A stretch of 64,000 bases of DNA from Dromaius novaehollandiae. Lineage: Eukaryota; Chordata; Aves; Casuariiformes; Dromaiidae. The stretch spans positions 35,343,981-35,407,980 of the forward strand of contig NC_088098.1 of NCBI RefSeq assembly GCF_036370855.1, given 5' to 3'. The notes beneath the pieces were generated by a model. That model was not told the origin of the DNA. It did no database searches and worked only from the letters and a program-made list of their open reading frames with translations. Below, in pieces: positions 1-10,723 of the stretch (positions within the stretch are counted from its first letter, which is position 1; every line of letters begins with the position of its first letter). The position numbers and the translations under genes are program-made.

Positions 1-1846
1 TATGGATTTCTCTAGGCATTAAAAAATCTAAAGTTTTTTTTTTACTTTCAATTTATATTGACAGGCATTATCAATGTTTGGTTTAACTGTAGCGTGCCTC
101 AGTGTGGGCACAGAGGTTTACACAAGATATGTATTAATGGATAACAAAAGAGCTTAACACATTCTGTAATTTTATCGTGTTAGTTATTTCACAGAATCAT
201 AATTTTCATGTTATCTTGCACTTTATAAATCAGTTGTTTGCTTTGCACTCAGGACAGTTATAGGAACTGTGCAAGCTGGAAACAAAAAATATTGTTCCCC
301 TTCCCTGTCCTGCAGAGGTTATCTTGCGCAGTTATTACAATCCAGGCGACTTTATCAGCTGTGCGGCACCGACTCGACAATAAAGATTATCTTTTAAGGG
401 GGAGGAAGTTTCTCCTGAATTAGGGAGTAAGTTACTGTCAGAAAAGAGGCAGCTGTAGAAAACCAGACAATGAGATTGTGTGGGGCTGCTATGCAGCCAT
501 AGATAAGTGCTTTCAGGGCTTTTATAAATTCATGTGTATGGCTGTGGGGAACTGTGAAATGGGATCTTTCTGATCCATCCAGATTACAAACCGGCCATGA
601 ATTGCCAACAGAGGAGTTACCCCATGCCTAAAGCTCCAGTGGTGGAAAACGCCTTCAGAGCTGGATATCAAGAATAAATCTCTGTGGTGCCCCCGGTAAG
701 GGCAATATGGGCTGAACTGAGGCACTGTGGGGTACCGAGTCTTTACAGTGCTTTTCTGACAAGTGCAACCGAGTCCCTGAATCTGTGCTGTTTTACAGGC
801 TAGGAGGCCTGGCCCCATGGTGGGTGTACAGCTTTGGGAGTCTATGCAACAAGTGTTATTAATAAAGATTGTGTTTGTGAACTCCATTATAGAAATGCTG
901 ACTGTTAATAAAGACAATTGCCTTTTTTCCCCTCCATTTTATCTTTTTCTTTCTCTGTTGTTACTAGGTTTCCGATGCAAAGCAAGGCTTGTGGAAAGAA
1001 GTAATATCTTATTAGACCCACTGATACAACATAGGACAAAGACAAGTTTTTGAGTGCATAGACCCTTCTTTTTTAAGAAGTGGACTTAAAGCTAAGTAGT
1101 AGTTGAGGAGAGTTGCTCTGAGCTCCGTTATACTGATTGGGCAGCCAAACTGAGGAAAAAAAAAAATCGTTGCTATCTGCGGAGCAGAGTAGAAGGTTAG
1201 CAAAAGAAGAGGTCGTAGCTGTCTTTGAGGAACAGAAAGAGATCAGCAGTTTTCCTGAGGGCTTAGCTGTGCGCCTGGGAAACTGAGATATGCTGAGGTG
1301 TGCCATGAGATCACTGACTGCCGAGGTGGTGATTTTCAGCATCCAGGAGACTTGTGAATCTGCCTTCTCTCTGTTGTAGAAGCCCCTGAAATTGAGGACT
1401 GATAGATCAGAGGTGGAGCGACTGTTTCATGAAAAATATTCTCCTACTGGAAAGTGGGTGCTTCACTGCTTTATCTGTTGTCTGTGTAAAGTTCAGTCTA
1501 GTGCATATAGCATTTGCTTATATTCTGTGATTAAAAAACAGGCTCCGTATCAAATCTTGGAGATTATTGGTGCTCTTTCCCCACAGTAGACAATTTTGAT
1601 TAAAAACTCCTGCAGAGGGTATCCCAAGTGGAGCCCCACTGCAGCTGCAGACAGAGGGTATGTCATGAATCTTCAAAGGCTGCAGAAATACCCAGTCACA
1701 GGGACATCGCTACTCATGAGAATTTGTGTTATGGAATTAGAAGTTTTGGCAAAAGATGCAGACCACAAAGCTCTTGGTGTGCTTCGGGCTGCAGGAGGTA
1801 CCTTACAGTAAAGTGGGTGTTTAGCCCTTATTTATATACATACTTT
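1..1846. other. Unique non-coding sequence, no gene recognised
   Basis: No reading frame here looks like a known protein, and all are short. The first 450 bases are AT-leaning, non-repetitive and rich in TTATC/TAATT-like words, which could be conserved regulatory DNA, but that is only an impression. A strong acceptor-like polypyrimidine tract ending CCCCACAG lies at about 1570-1587, with no convincing exon after it. A small inverted repeat (CTTCTT...AAGAAG) lies near 1067-1082. The right edge is the CR1 element. Confidence 0.6.
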
Positions 1847-2445
1847 CACAGGATCACAGAATGGTTGAGGTCAGAAGGGACCTCTGGGGATCATCTAGTC
1901 CGATCCCGCTGCTTAAGCAGAGTCAGCTATAGCAGGTTGCTCAGAGCTGTGTCCAGTCAGGTTTTGAATATCTCCAAAGACAGAGACTCCACAACCTCTC
2001 TGGGCAACCTGTTGCAGTATTCAACCAGGTACTTATGCATGTTGCTGAGATCCACCTGAGCCTTCTCTTCTCCAGACTGAACAGTCCCAGCTCTCTCAGC
2101 CTCTCCTCATAAGTCAGATGCTCCAAGCCCTTAATCATCTTCATGGCCCTTCACTGGACTTGCTCCAGTAAGTCCATGCCCCTCTCATACTGGGCAGCCA
2201 GCACTGGGCCCAGCGCTCCAGGTGTATCTCACCAGGGCTGAGCAGAGGGGAAGGATCACCTCCCTTGACCTGCTGCTGGCAGTGCTTGTCCTAGTGCAGC
2301 CCAGAGTGCCACAGGATGCCGTTGCCTCAGGGCATGTTGCTAGCTCACATTCAACTTGTCCATCAAGACTCCCAAGTCCTTTTCTGTCAAGCTCTCCCTT
2401 TGTGTGGCTCCAAGTGGAAATTGCCTGTCCCATCCAGAATTACAT
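1847..2445 (-). mobile_element. CR1 LINE, 5'-truncated and internally deleted
   Basis: This is a copy of the CR1 non-LTR retrotransposon, the dominant mobile element of birds. It lies on the minus strand, so its 3' end is at the low coordinate. That end carries two octamer units (ATTCTGTG and ATCCTGTG, read on the minus strand) at 1847-1862, the hallmark of CR1 tails. Inward from it are the conserved 3' UTR words for 'ggttgcccagagaggttgtgg' (about 1992-2015) and 'gagaggctgagagagctggg'. Further in, broken remnants of the reverse-transcriptase ORF end can be read, for example EKDLGVLMDKLNVS near 2340-2385 and EVILPLCSALVR near 2222-2260, in different frames. Compared with the usual CR1 layout, about 150-200 bp seem to be missing near 2012-2030. 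The 5' boundary is approximate. The element is dead: it is truncated and frameshifted. Most small open frames over this interval are by-products of it. Confidence 0.95.
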
Positions 2446-5281
2446 TCATGTGCAGGTAATGGCATTGGCAATACTGAAGAATTGTTTTCCAAAGAAAAAT
2501 CAAACAAGGCTATTTTTTTCTTTAGTGTAATGGAAATACCTGTTAGTAGAGCTACTGCTGCAATTTCCTTCCTCTGTTTCTCTCTGTGATACCGCGAAAT
2601 CACTTCAGAGTACTCTTGTTTTAAAATCCAAAGAGCTGATTGATAGGAATTTATCAAATTGCACTTTTAAGAGAGCTATGAATGCTCTGCCCAGCCTTTC
2701 ATTCAGATGTCTCTATAAGAGGTATTGTAGCATCTGCCAAGTCAAGATCCCACTGCTGATTTAACGTCAACCTTAAAAGAAGAAAAAGCGCTGGATTTTA
2801 GTGCTTTGTGGGGAAAAAGGCTTTCAGAGTTAAAATATTATTTTAAGTGGTTCACTAAAATGTTGAAGGATACAGGGGAAAACTTGTGTAGCCCTAGGAA
2901 GTGTAGCCCTTTCCTATCCATACCCAGTTGAACAAGGAGAATGGCTGCTGGTTATGTGTAGGTGCTAGAGAAGGAAAGGTCAGTCATTTTACAATACTGC
3001 TAATGGTTGAGACACCACTGTCATGGGGCCTTCTATCACATTTAATTACATGATTTTGTTTTTCCAAATTGTGGCATATTTTCTATTTCCCCTCACGTGG
3101 AAAATGATTAAATGTTGTAAAAATAATTACATGAAAATGTACTCAATGCATAAAGACTCTTGAAATATTAGAACAGATATGAGATTTCTGTCTTATCATT
3201 CCTGCTGGAAAACCCTTCAAAAAACAAACAAAAAACAATAATCTTTGGAAGGTCTATAAGGTAAGGAGTTAAAATGAAGTCTATCTCATAATTGTTTTCT
3301 GTGGTTCACATATCTTCGTGCATTACAACAATGCTTATCTTTCCACAGCGCTTCACATTTGTATTTTGTTCCAAAAAAAGAGTTTGCAGGCCAGTAGTGA
3401 CAGCATCACCTTCATCCTGTAGAGCTGAAATCCAGTTTTGTTCTTTACCTGGTTTCAGACCAGGAATCCAGACCGGTGGTCTAAACCTGAGGCTGTTGAT
3501 TACTCGGAGGTGAGTGTCCCTCAAGCTGCTTTGTTTAGATGCTCATACTTAAATATTGAATATCTAGTGGAACTGGGACTTGAACTTTGGCTGTGAATGC
3601 GGTAAAAGAAGGGCTAATCTCTCTTTTGTCCTGTGAGTATTAATCACTCCTACCAAGTAGAACTGTTCAAAACAGACCAAATAAATGCAGAATCTGAGGG
3701 TTAAAAGCTCACTTGTAGGATGGCAGTATCAGCCGGCTTCCCCATGAGGAACCATGACCACTGGGGTCCAGTGATCACCCAGCTTGCTCGAAACCAAGTG
3801 TGTTTTCTTTAAAAGTAGGAACACAGACTAACTTAAGAGGAAAAAGGGTTTCAAAGCAAACAAACATGGAAGTCAGGAATCCCTCACCTCGAGCAGTTGC
3901 TAAGCCCATGACCATTTTTTGAGAACAGTCTTGAGCCTCGGGCAGTGCAGGAATGTGTTAGGGTCTGGCTGCGGCGTCCCTCCTCGAGCCCCTAGGGAAG
4001 GGAGTGGTTGTTGGTACATGCGTGATAAACCCGTCCCGTGTACGAGTCAGCTTTGCCTTATCTTTCTCCAGTGTGCTGCTTACACAAGATACTGGCCAGT
4101 ATCTACAAAATGACATTTCTTTCTGTGGCATGTGTCACTGCCAGCCCTTTAACGGGTGCCTGCAAGCTGGTAGGAAGCATGGGCCCATGCAGTGTCTGCT
4201 GGAGAAGGGCCCTAGGACTTTCAGACCTACTCATGGTATGTCCAGTGCCTAGCTATTTACCTGAACACAGTGCTTATAACTAGTTAGGGGTAAATGATGC
4301 TGAGGATTGTGTTTGATTACAATATTGGAAATAGTTATAAAAAAGGCAGGACATGAGACACATAATCAGTATTTGCCTTTTGCCAGCTATAGAGGCCACG
4401 TTAGCATTGCACAGTGTTGCTTGTACATGGTGCTGTTGATCCAAATCCCTATTTTTAGATTGACTGAAGTGTTTCATTTGTAATGACTTTATGCCTTGCA
4501 ATTTCCACCACAGAATAAGAGAAATTTTTACAAAGGCACTTTTCTAAATCCACATAAACACCTTGCCTCTAAATTTTCAGGTGTACAGAATTTAGTCACA
4601 TTACTGTAGCTGAATTTAAGCCTGTTACAATTTCTTCCTATGCTGTGAATGGGATAAATGGTTTATTACTGTGCATTACTCCTCTAATCCTTCATAATGG
4701 AACACTCAATTTTAGCTGTGCATTTTGCAGAAAGAATGAAGCACTGATAATATGAAAATGCACTAGAGAACATGGCTTTTATCTTTGCTGAAAAATGGTG
4801 ACAAACATGCTTTCTGGGTGACCAGAACCAAACCACAGTTTCTGAAGAGATACTGAACATGGCCAGCAACTAACAGCTTTCTGAAGCACTGCATCAAATC
4901 AGCAGCAGTTGGGTAACATTTATTCAAGTGTAGATGAAGCCATAGGGATTCTGCACTGCAGGGGCCACAACAGGACAGCTGAATACAACCAAAGTTTTCT
5001 ATTGTAGGCAAAACACTAATAATACAGAAGCAATAGTTGATGTTGGACTCCAGGTCTTCAGAGTAGCTAAATCAAAATTCTTCCTGGATGTTTTATTTTG
5101 AGATTTTGATGAAAATCTTTGGTGCCTTAGAAATTGAGAGGGAGTAGAACAGGTTTCTACCAAAGCTTTAAGTAAAATGGATTTTGCAATGTTATTGTAT
5201 TTATGAATAGTTGCAGTGTGCTTTATGTGAAAGTTTTTTTCAAAAGTGAAAATTCCATATTTTATGAAAATCAGTTGATCT
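2446..5281. other. Unique non-coding sequence, no gene recognised
   Basis: AT-leaning sequence with no recognised coding region, RNA gene or obvious recent transposon. One 51-base segment at 3459-3509 is bounded by good acceptor and donor motifs and is open in frame; it is treated as a candidate exon in the findings. A short A/CAAA-rich patch lies near 3218-3240. Confidence 0.6.
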
Positions 5282-5300
5282 GACTTCCATTGACCTTAGA
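5282..5300. repeat. Decayed 'CCATTGACTT' motif copy
   Basis: The sequence CTTCCATTGACCTTAGAG resembles the core of a small, near-palindromic interspersed motif (CCATTGACTTCAATGG-like) that recurs at several places in this window. The copy is short and degraded, so by itself it could be chance. Confidence 0.25.
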
Positions 5301-8300
5301 GTAACACAACGTTGCAATATATGTCAAATCTAATTAGAGATTTGTTGGCTTATAGGATAAAAACAGCTTTTGATTCAGAAAATCTGAATAGGCAAGACTT
5401 TAAGTTGTCGGAAACAGCTTTGCTGTATTTGATCTGTGCAGAAGTGAGATGACAAATTCCTCTATCACTTTTAAAACAGCGACTTGGAATGTTTTGGCTG
5501 AAATGAAAACACTTAATAAAAAAAAAGAAAATTAGATTAGTCATTGTAGTTTTGCTGCTTGACTGAAATGCGTGTTTAAAACAAGTTCATATCTCACCTG
5601 TCCAAGAAGCAGCAGTAGCTATTGCCTCCCTCTGCCTGCACCCCTTCACTTCAAGGAGAGTGTGATGAAAGATAACAAATAGAGGGGAAAGGCCATTCAA
5701 ACTGAGAAACACATCTGTGCTGTTCACCAGTGTGGTAGGGCTCAGACCCTGGAAAAAGTGCGCACTAATAATCTCTCCCTCACTAACAATCCTCTCTTTC
5801 AGAAATAGGAAGTAGAAAGTAACAGGACAGATCGTGTGATGCTGAGAGTCAGAACTGGCTCCACAGCATCAGCAGGGTGAGGTTGCTGTTGAGCGGTACC
5901 TTTGTCTAAGCCTCATGACCAACACAGGTCCTGCTGATTTTCATACTCATCAAAGTGCATGCGTTCCTCTTGTTCAGTATGCTGGTTAATTAAAGGAAGT
6001 GCTGCGTATGGATTGAGTGAGAAAGCTTGCCTGTGCATATTTGTTGTTAAGAAAAAAGAAATATTTGGGGGGAGAGCAGTGCAGACTGAGTGGATCTTGG
6101 GAAATAGCAACATGTTTAATAGTGAAGCTGGAATTTCAGGTCTGCCTCTCTACAACTTCACAGTGCATCTATGGATGCAGTGTTTTGCTTAATATCTAGT
6201 GAAAATCACACTGAATCGGTTTGAGTCCTGATGGTTTTTTTGTTTGCTTTTCCCTTCCCCTGGTTCTTTGAGTAAGCAAATGTTTCCCATGTGCTCATGA
6301 GGACCATCAGAAAGTGTTATTAGCACATGCTGGCACAAGTCGTGGCAGGGCAACGAGTAAGGAGAAAACTCTCCTGTGGTGTTTTTTACTGGGAGCTAGG
6401 TATGAGGTGTGAAAGGAGCAAATGTTTGTTATTCCTTTCCACAGGGGAGTTTGAAATGACTCTCAGCCAGCTTCCCTGAAACGCTTTCCTTTCTGCCCCG
6501 CTGTGGGCTGTTCTCTGTGATGGGAGCTCGTCCACGAGCTGCCTGTGATCCTTCTACGGAGAAGTTTTCTCATGATCTTCCCAGTTACCAGGAGGCTGGG
6601 TTAAAAAAGCAGCGGTAGAGCTATTCTACAGTAGCTGATTTGGGATCCGGGCTAGAATTATGTGCTTGGGGCATCGGGAAGGAAGAGCGGGACAGAGAGG
6701 GTGGTGTATGAGGAGTATAGGAAGCCACCAGTGGAAGGCTTTCTCTCTAACCGCTGTCTCCATGGCTTTAGGCATTGACAGTGTGTGGACTTCTCAGATG
6801 TTTCCTCCTTAAAGCACATGCTTAATTTTAAGCCAATGCTTTGATGGCTTTAGGCTTTACAGAACACGTAACAAAAATAATTCCCACTTACTTTGTATCT
6901 TAGGATATTTTTGAAGGACTGTAAAGCATTTTTGTGTGCCTTAAGCTAGCAGAAGTCCTCCAGCTGTTCTGGAGAACCTGAGTCTGAGGAATTTTTGTGC
7001 AAATATCCAGCAGGTCTGTGCACCATGGGAGTTTTCCTGCTTCTGCTAAAACTGCAGCAGGAACTGCAACTCTAACTTCGGAAAGGAGCCATCTTTTTAT
7101 GAATCTGGAGATTCGGGTTAAATTTACTATTTTGCCTATGAAATGAAATATTCCTGGAACATCGTTGATCTGATATGTATGTCTCAATCCAAATAAAGAA
7201 ATAGTTTTAGTCTCTCAGAAAGTCTTCTACATTGCTCAGATCACAAATGACTGTTATGAATATAATGAAGCATATGATGTAGGGGGTTACCAATGTGGAT
7301 TACATGCTGTTGAAGTTTCACTTCATGAGTTGCTGAGAGAGCATTTCCACAGTGGATAGTTGCTAGTTGTTGCTTCCCTTTGTCCTTTCTAATCTTTGAA
7401 GAAATAATGGTCAAGAAATTCTCTTAGAATTGACTTAAAATTTCAGTACTGCAGTGTTTGTTCTTCTACCCTCCCCAAGTGGCTGTAAATGAATTCTCTA
7501 CGTACCTGTGCTGCCTGCTAAATTGTTGTTATTCTAATGCATTCTCATTTATGGGCATTTTCTAACGGCTCTCTGGTTCATTAGGGATATTCGCCACAGA
7601 GAACAGCCAAATATTGCAGCCCGTGCACTTTCAGATACTCGGGCATTCAGCATGCTTGAAAGTGCTTCCTGAACAGCTGGTACCTTCCTCTAATGTCAGA
7701 GGCAGTCAGAGACTAGTCATAGTGTCATCATCAGCTTTTCTTGGCCCAGGAGCAACAACACTGAGCAGGTAATGCTTTGCAAGCAATCTCAAACTTTACT
7801 CTCCCATTGACCTCAATTTCGTTTAATATGTTCATGAACAGGACTGGGGAACCTTTTTGTCTGCCTCTTACAGGCCGGTGATCACTGCAATACTCTAACA
7901 CCTAACAGATCAGCAGAAGGAATGTTTTTAAAAGCAGCAATGACACAAGCGGTGTCCTCCTTACAGCTCAGATATCGAGATCAGTAGCTCTGGTGGTTTG
8001 GCATTCTGAGAATGACTAAATGGATTGACAGACGTCTGTGTGTGGATGGCCTGTTGCATATGAATCTGTCCGTAGCACTAAAAAATTGAATCCTTGTTCT
8101 GTTTTCCCTGAGAAAGAGAACCAGCTCCCCCCTTTTGATCCAGGCATTTTTCTTGAATGATGACCAAAAATGTTTCTCAATTCTGTGCAACATTTAGTCA
8201 TTAGGGGTTTATGCTTTAGAAAGCTGCCTATTTATTATGAATGGAAATATGCGAAATTTCCTTAAAAGCTGACTTGCAAATGTTAATACAGGAATAAATG

Positions 8301-9533
8301 AACAGTTGATGAATAAGTCCTTCAGAAGCAGGCTGCTTTAGAAACACTCCATAAATTTTCCCCATTAACACATTTAAAAAACATTTAAAATAATTGTTGA
8401 AAGTCACTGAGCGCTGATAACTCTGCTTTATGAATGCGGCCTAATGGAGTAAAGTGATAATTATTTAGCTACTGTTGCATTTTAATTCAATCGCACTGTG
8501 GCTGTTACAGCACAGTGCAGCCTTTGGCTTTTTATTTTCCATAGGGCTTACAGAGACTCATTGGTGTGAAAGAGGGCTTGGAAATGAGATGCCATGGTGG
8601 TACTGGGCAGGAGCAGGGATGCAACAAAGCAGTGGGCAGCCATGAAGCTTGCATGGAGCCAACGGGTGAGTGGATCAGGAGTAATACTGACTCAGCTGAA
8701 CCTCCCTCGGGGCCCCCTGACTGTGTGGATTAAGGTTTGGCTGCCCACACAGAGGTGCTCCAGATGGGTCTGGGCTTCCCACTCACCCTGCAGCACACCT
8801 TCTAGCCCTTTGGTCATAGCTGCGACCCTCAGGGCATCTCCAGTCCCCCTTCCTGCCCGTCATACGTGGGCGATTGCTTTGAGCCTTCTACAGCAAAGCT
8901 GGTGTTGGATTATTTGGTAGATACTGACAAAACCTAAGAACGGTTCTTTGGCACCTCGTGGTCGCTCACTCAAGTGCCACGATGCCACCCAGCAGAGTCC
9001 CGCTGACCTGCCAGCTGCCTAACGCAGGGAGAGCAAAATCCCCCTGGAAGATCCAGCACCTCTGTGCTCAGAGACGATTCTCTGAAAGGATGCTTACAGC
9101 ATCTTATCCCAAGTAACGACATAAAATTAGAAGTAAATAAAGAATAGTTCAGAGTTCCTGAAAACCTGAAGAAAGTTTATATAGGAACAGCCTGACTTAA
9201 AACACCACAGCTTGTAAATGGACTGGATGCACAGCTGAGTCTGGGCTCATTGGACCTCAAATGACTCTGTGCTTTATAAGATCATTCTGTTAGATCACTC
9301 GTTGCATTTAAAAGAAAAGTTGTAAAGACCATTATACTTCCATGAAATCACTGCACTGCTTGGCTACCTCTAAATAACAGTGTTTAAGAAGTTTCATACA
9401 GTGTAAAGCACAATTTTCAGCATTTCTACTTGCAGAATTTTACATATTTCGTGTTGCATATTGCCGTGATCTCTGCAATACCCTGTGGTTTTGCTTGCAA
9501 TCATGATAGCATACTGGGTCTGAAAATGGGATC
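5301..9533. other. Unique non-coding sequence, no gene recognised
   Basis: No coding region recognised. A further short CTCCCATTGACCTCAATTT motif copy lies at 7801-7819. The 8380-8540 stretch is AT-rich, free of simple repeats and dense in TAATT/TTTATG-like words, a texture often seen in conserved non-coding elements, although conservation cannot be judged from one sequence. It leads into a possible acceptor at 8543-8544 and an open 121-base segment discussed in the findings. Confidence 0.6.
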
Positions 9534-9592
9534 TTTGAAAGGCTGTTTCTTTTTTCTTTTTTCTTTCTTTCTTTTTTTTTTTGAAAGGCTGT
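9534..9592. repeat. T/C tract between 13-bp direct repeats
   Basis: A T-rich pyrimidine tract (9547-9579, TTTC-like units grading into pure T) is flanked by perfect copies of TTTGAAAGGCTGT at 9534-9546 and 9580-9592. Direct repeats of this length on both sides of an A/T tail resemble a target-site duplication around an inserted poly-A tail read from the other strand. Local duplication with slippage is an equally simple explanation. Confidence 0.8.
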
Positions 9593-9705
9593 AAATCTTT
9601 TTATTTCCTAGTTTTATTTGTAGCTGCAATTCTGAAAGAATTTTTTCTGGTTTCATTAAAGATTATTTAGCAAGATAAGTGTATTGAAAAACCCACATCC
9701 TCCAG

Positions 9706-9754
9706 TGGCAAAATGGTTAGCTAAGCAAGCATTCTGCCTCGCAGCTGCAAGCCT
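9706..9754 (+). repeat. Possible decayed tRNA-derived SINE head
   Basis: TGGCAAAATGG at 9706-9716 matches the tRNA A-box pattern, and GCTGCAAGCCT at 9744-9754 is a weak B-box match, about 38 bases downstream. The block 'atggttagctaagcaagcattctgcctcgc' also has the look of a tRNA-derived SINE head such as MIR. No cloverleaf folds convincingly and the ends are undefined. It is better read as a degraded SINE fragment or chance than as a functional tRNA. Confidence 0.2.
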
Positions 9755-10480
9755 GCGTAGCTCATCCCTTCAGAAACGCTGATGCGTCGTCAACATGCAT
9801 ATTCCAGGAGCCGAGGGCCGGTGCCCAATCTCTTCAGCGGAGAGGGTTTTATGAATAAATATCAACTTATCCCGGAACTTTAAGAGCACTTTGACTCAAC
9901 AGCTAGATTGTTACTGTTGTACAAAAATTTATGTGTTTAAACAAACATCATGCAATCTTCCGTAGCTTTAGGTGGAAAATATAAAGGGTAAAATTTGTCT
10001 AGAAAGGAGAAATTTTGCAAAGTAAGGTTAGTAACGTCTGAAAAAAGGGAAGCAGGAAACTGAGAAATGAGAGGACAGTGAAAAATTACCCAGTGAAAAA
10101 AACCTTTTTACAAAGGTTGCAAGTGATTTGTTTTGCAGTAATGTTTTGCTGCTGTTAGGCAAAACCAACATTTGAATGATTCTACTCTTCCGTAGCTGCT
10201 GTGCATGAACGCAACTGAAGTGTCTTGGCAAAGGCTTTCTCAGCATGTAAAGTGCTGTGTAAAACTACTGTCTACTGGCAATTATTGTAGAGATTTTACT
10301 CCTGCAGTGGCCCAACCTTACCAATGCTTTGTACTAGATACCTACCGAGGAGCATCTCCTTGGGCCGTGCACAAAAAGCATAATTTGCCATGGGCAGTTC
10401 CAAGAGCCCTGCGGGGACGTCCCCACTCCTTTACGCATGTGAGTGAGAGGCTGCTTGCAGGGTGCACGTGCTTGGGAAGT
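9755..10480. other. Unique non-coding sequence, no gene recognised
   Basis: Ordinary non-repetitive sequence. Short open frames occur but none resembles a known protein. CpG content begins to rise near the right edge. Confidence 0.55.
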
Positions 10481-10484
10481 TTCT

Positions 10485-10575
10485 CAAGCGCTAACGGTCG
10501 CGGCTTCTCGCTGGCAGCCTCCGAGTGAGACCCCCGTCGGCCGGACGGCGTCGTGCCGGGGGAAGGAGCCGGCCT
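10485..10575. promoter_or_regulatory. Small CpG-rich cluster
   Basis: About a dozen CpG dinucleotides fall within roughly 90 bases, in an otherwise CpG-poor surrounding. The patch is below the usual CpG-island length of 200 bases. It may be a small regulatory element or simply a locally undermethylated or recombination-active spot. No TATA box or initiator is evident beside it. Confidence 0.35.
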
Positions 10576-10690
10576 GTCTGCTGCCAGCTGGACCACTCTC
10601 AGCTATTTTCTATCTGCAGCTAGGCCAACAGGCACAAAACTGGTCTCGGCGTGTTCTTGGACTTGCTCGTCCTTGCATTGAAGTAATGAC

Positions 10691-10723
10691 ACTTTTTGCC
10701 ATTGACTTCAACCAGCTGGGAGC
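10691..10723. repeat. 'CCATTGACTTCAA' motif copy
   Basis: TTTGCCATTGACTTCAACC followed by CTGGGAGC matches the core of the recurring near-palindromic motif seen elsewhere in the window, for example at 44802-44873. It is probably an ancient interspersed-repeat remnant of a kind commonly seen in bird and reptile non-coding DNA. I do not assign it a library name. Confidence 0.4.

Noticed and set aside
1628-2657. Open frames over the CR1 element as genes
   Set aside because: They are by-products of the dead CR1 copy and its flanks.
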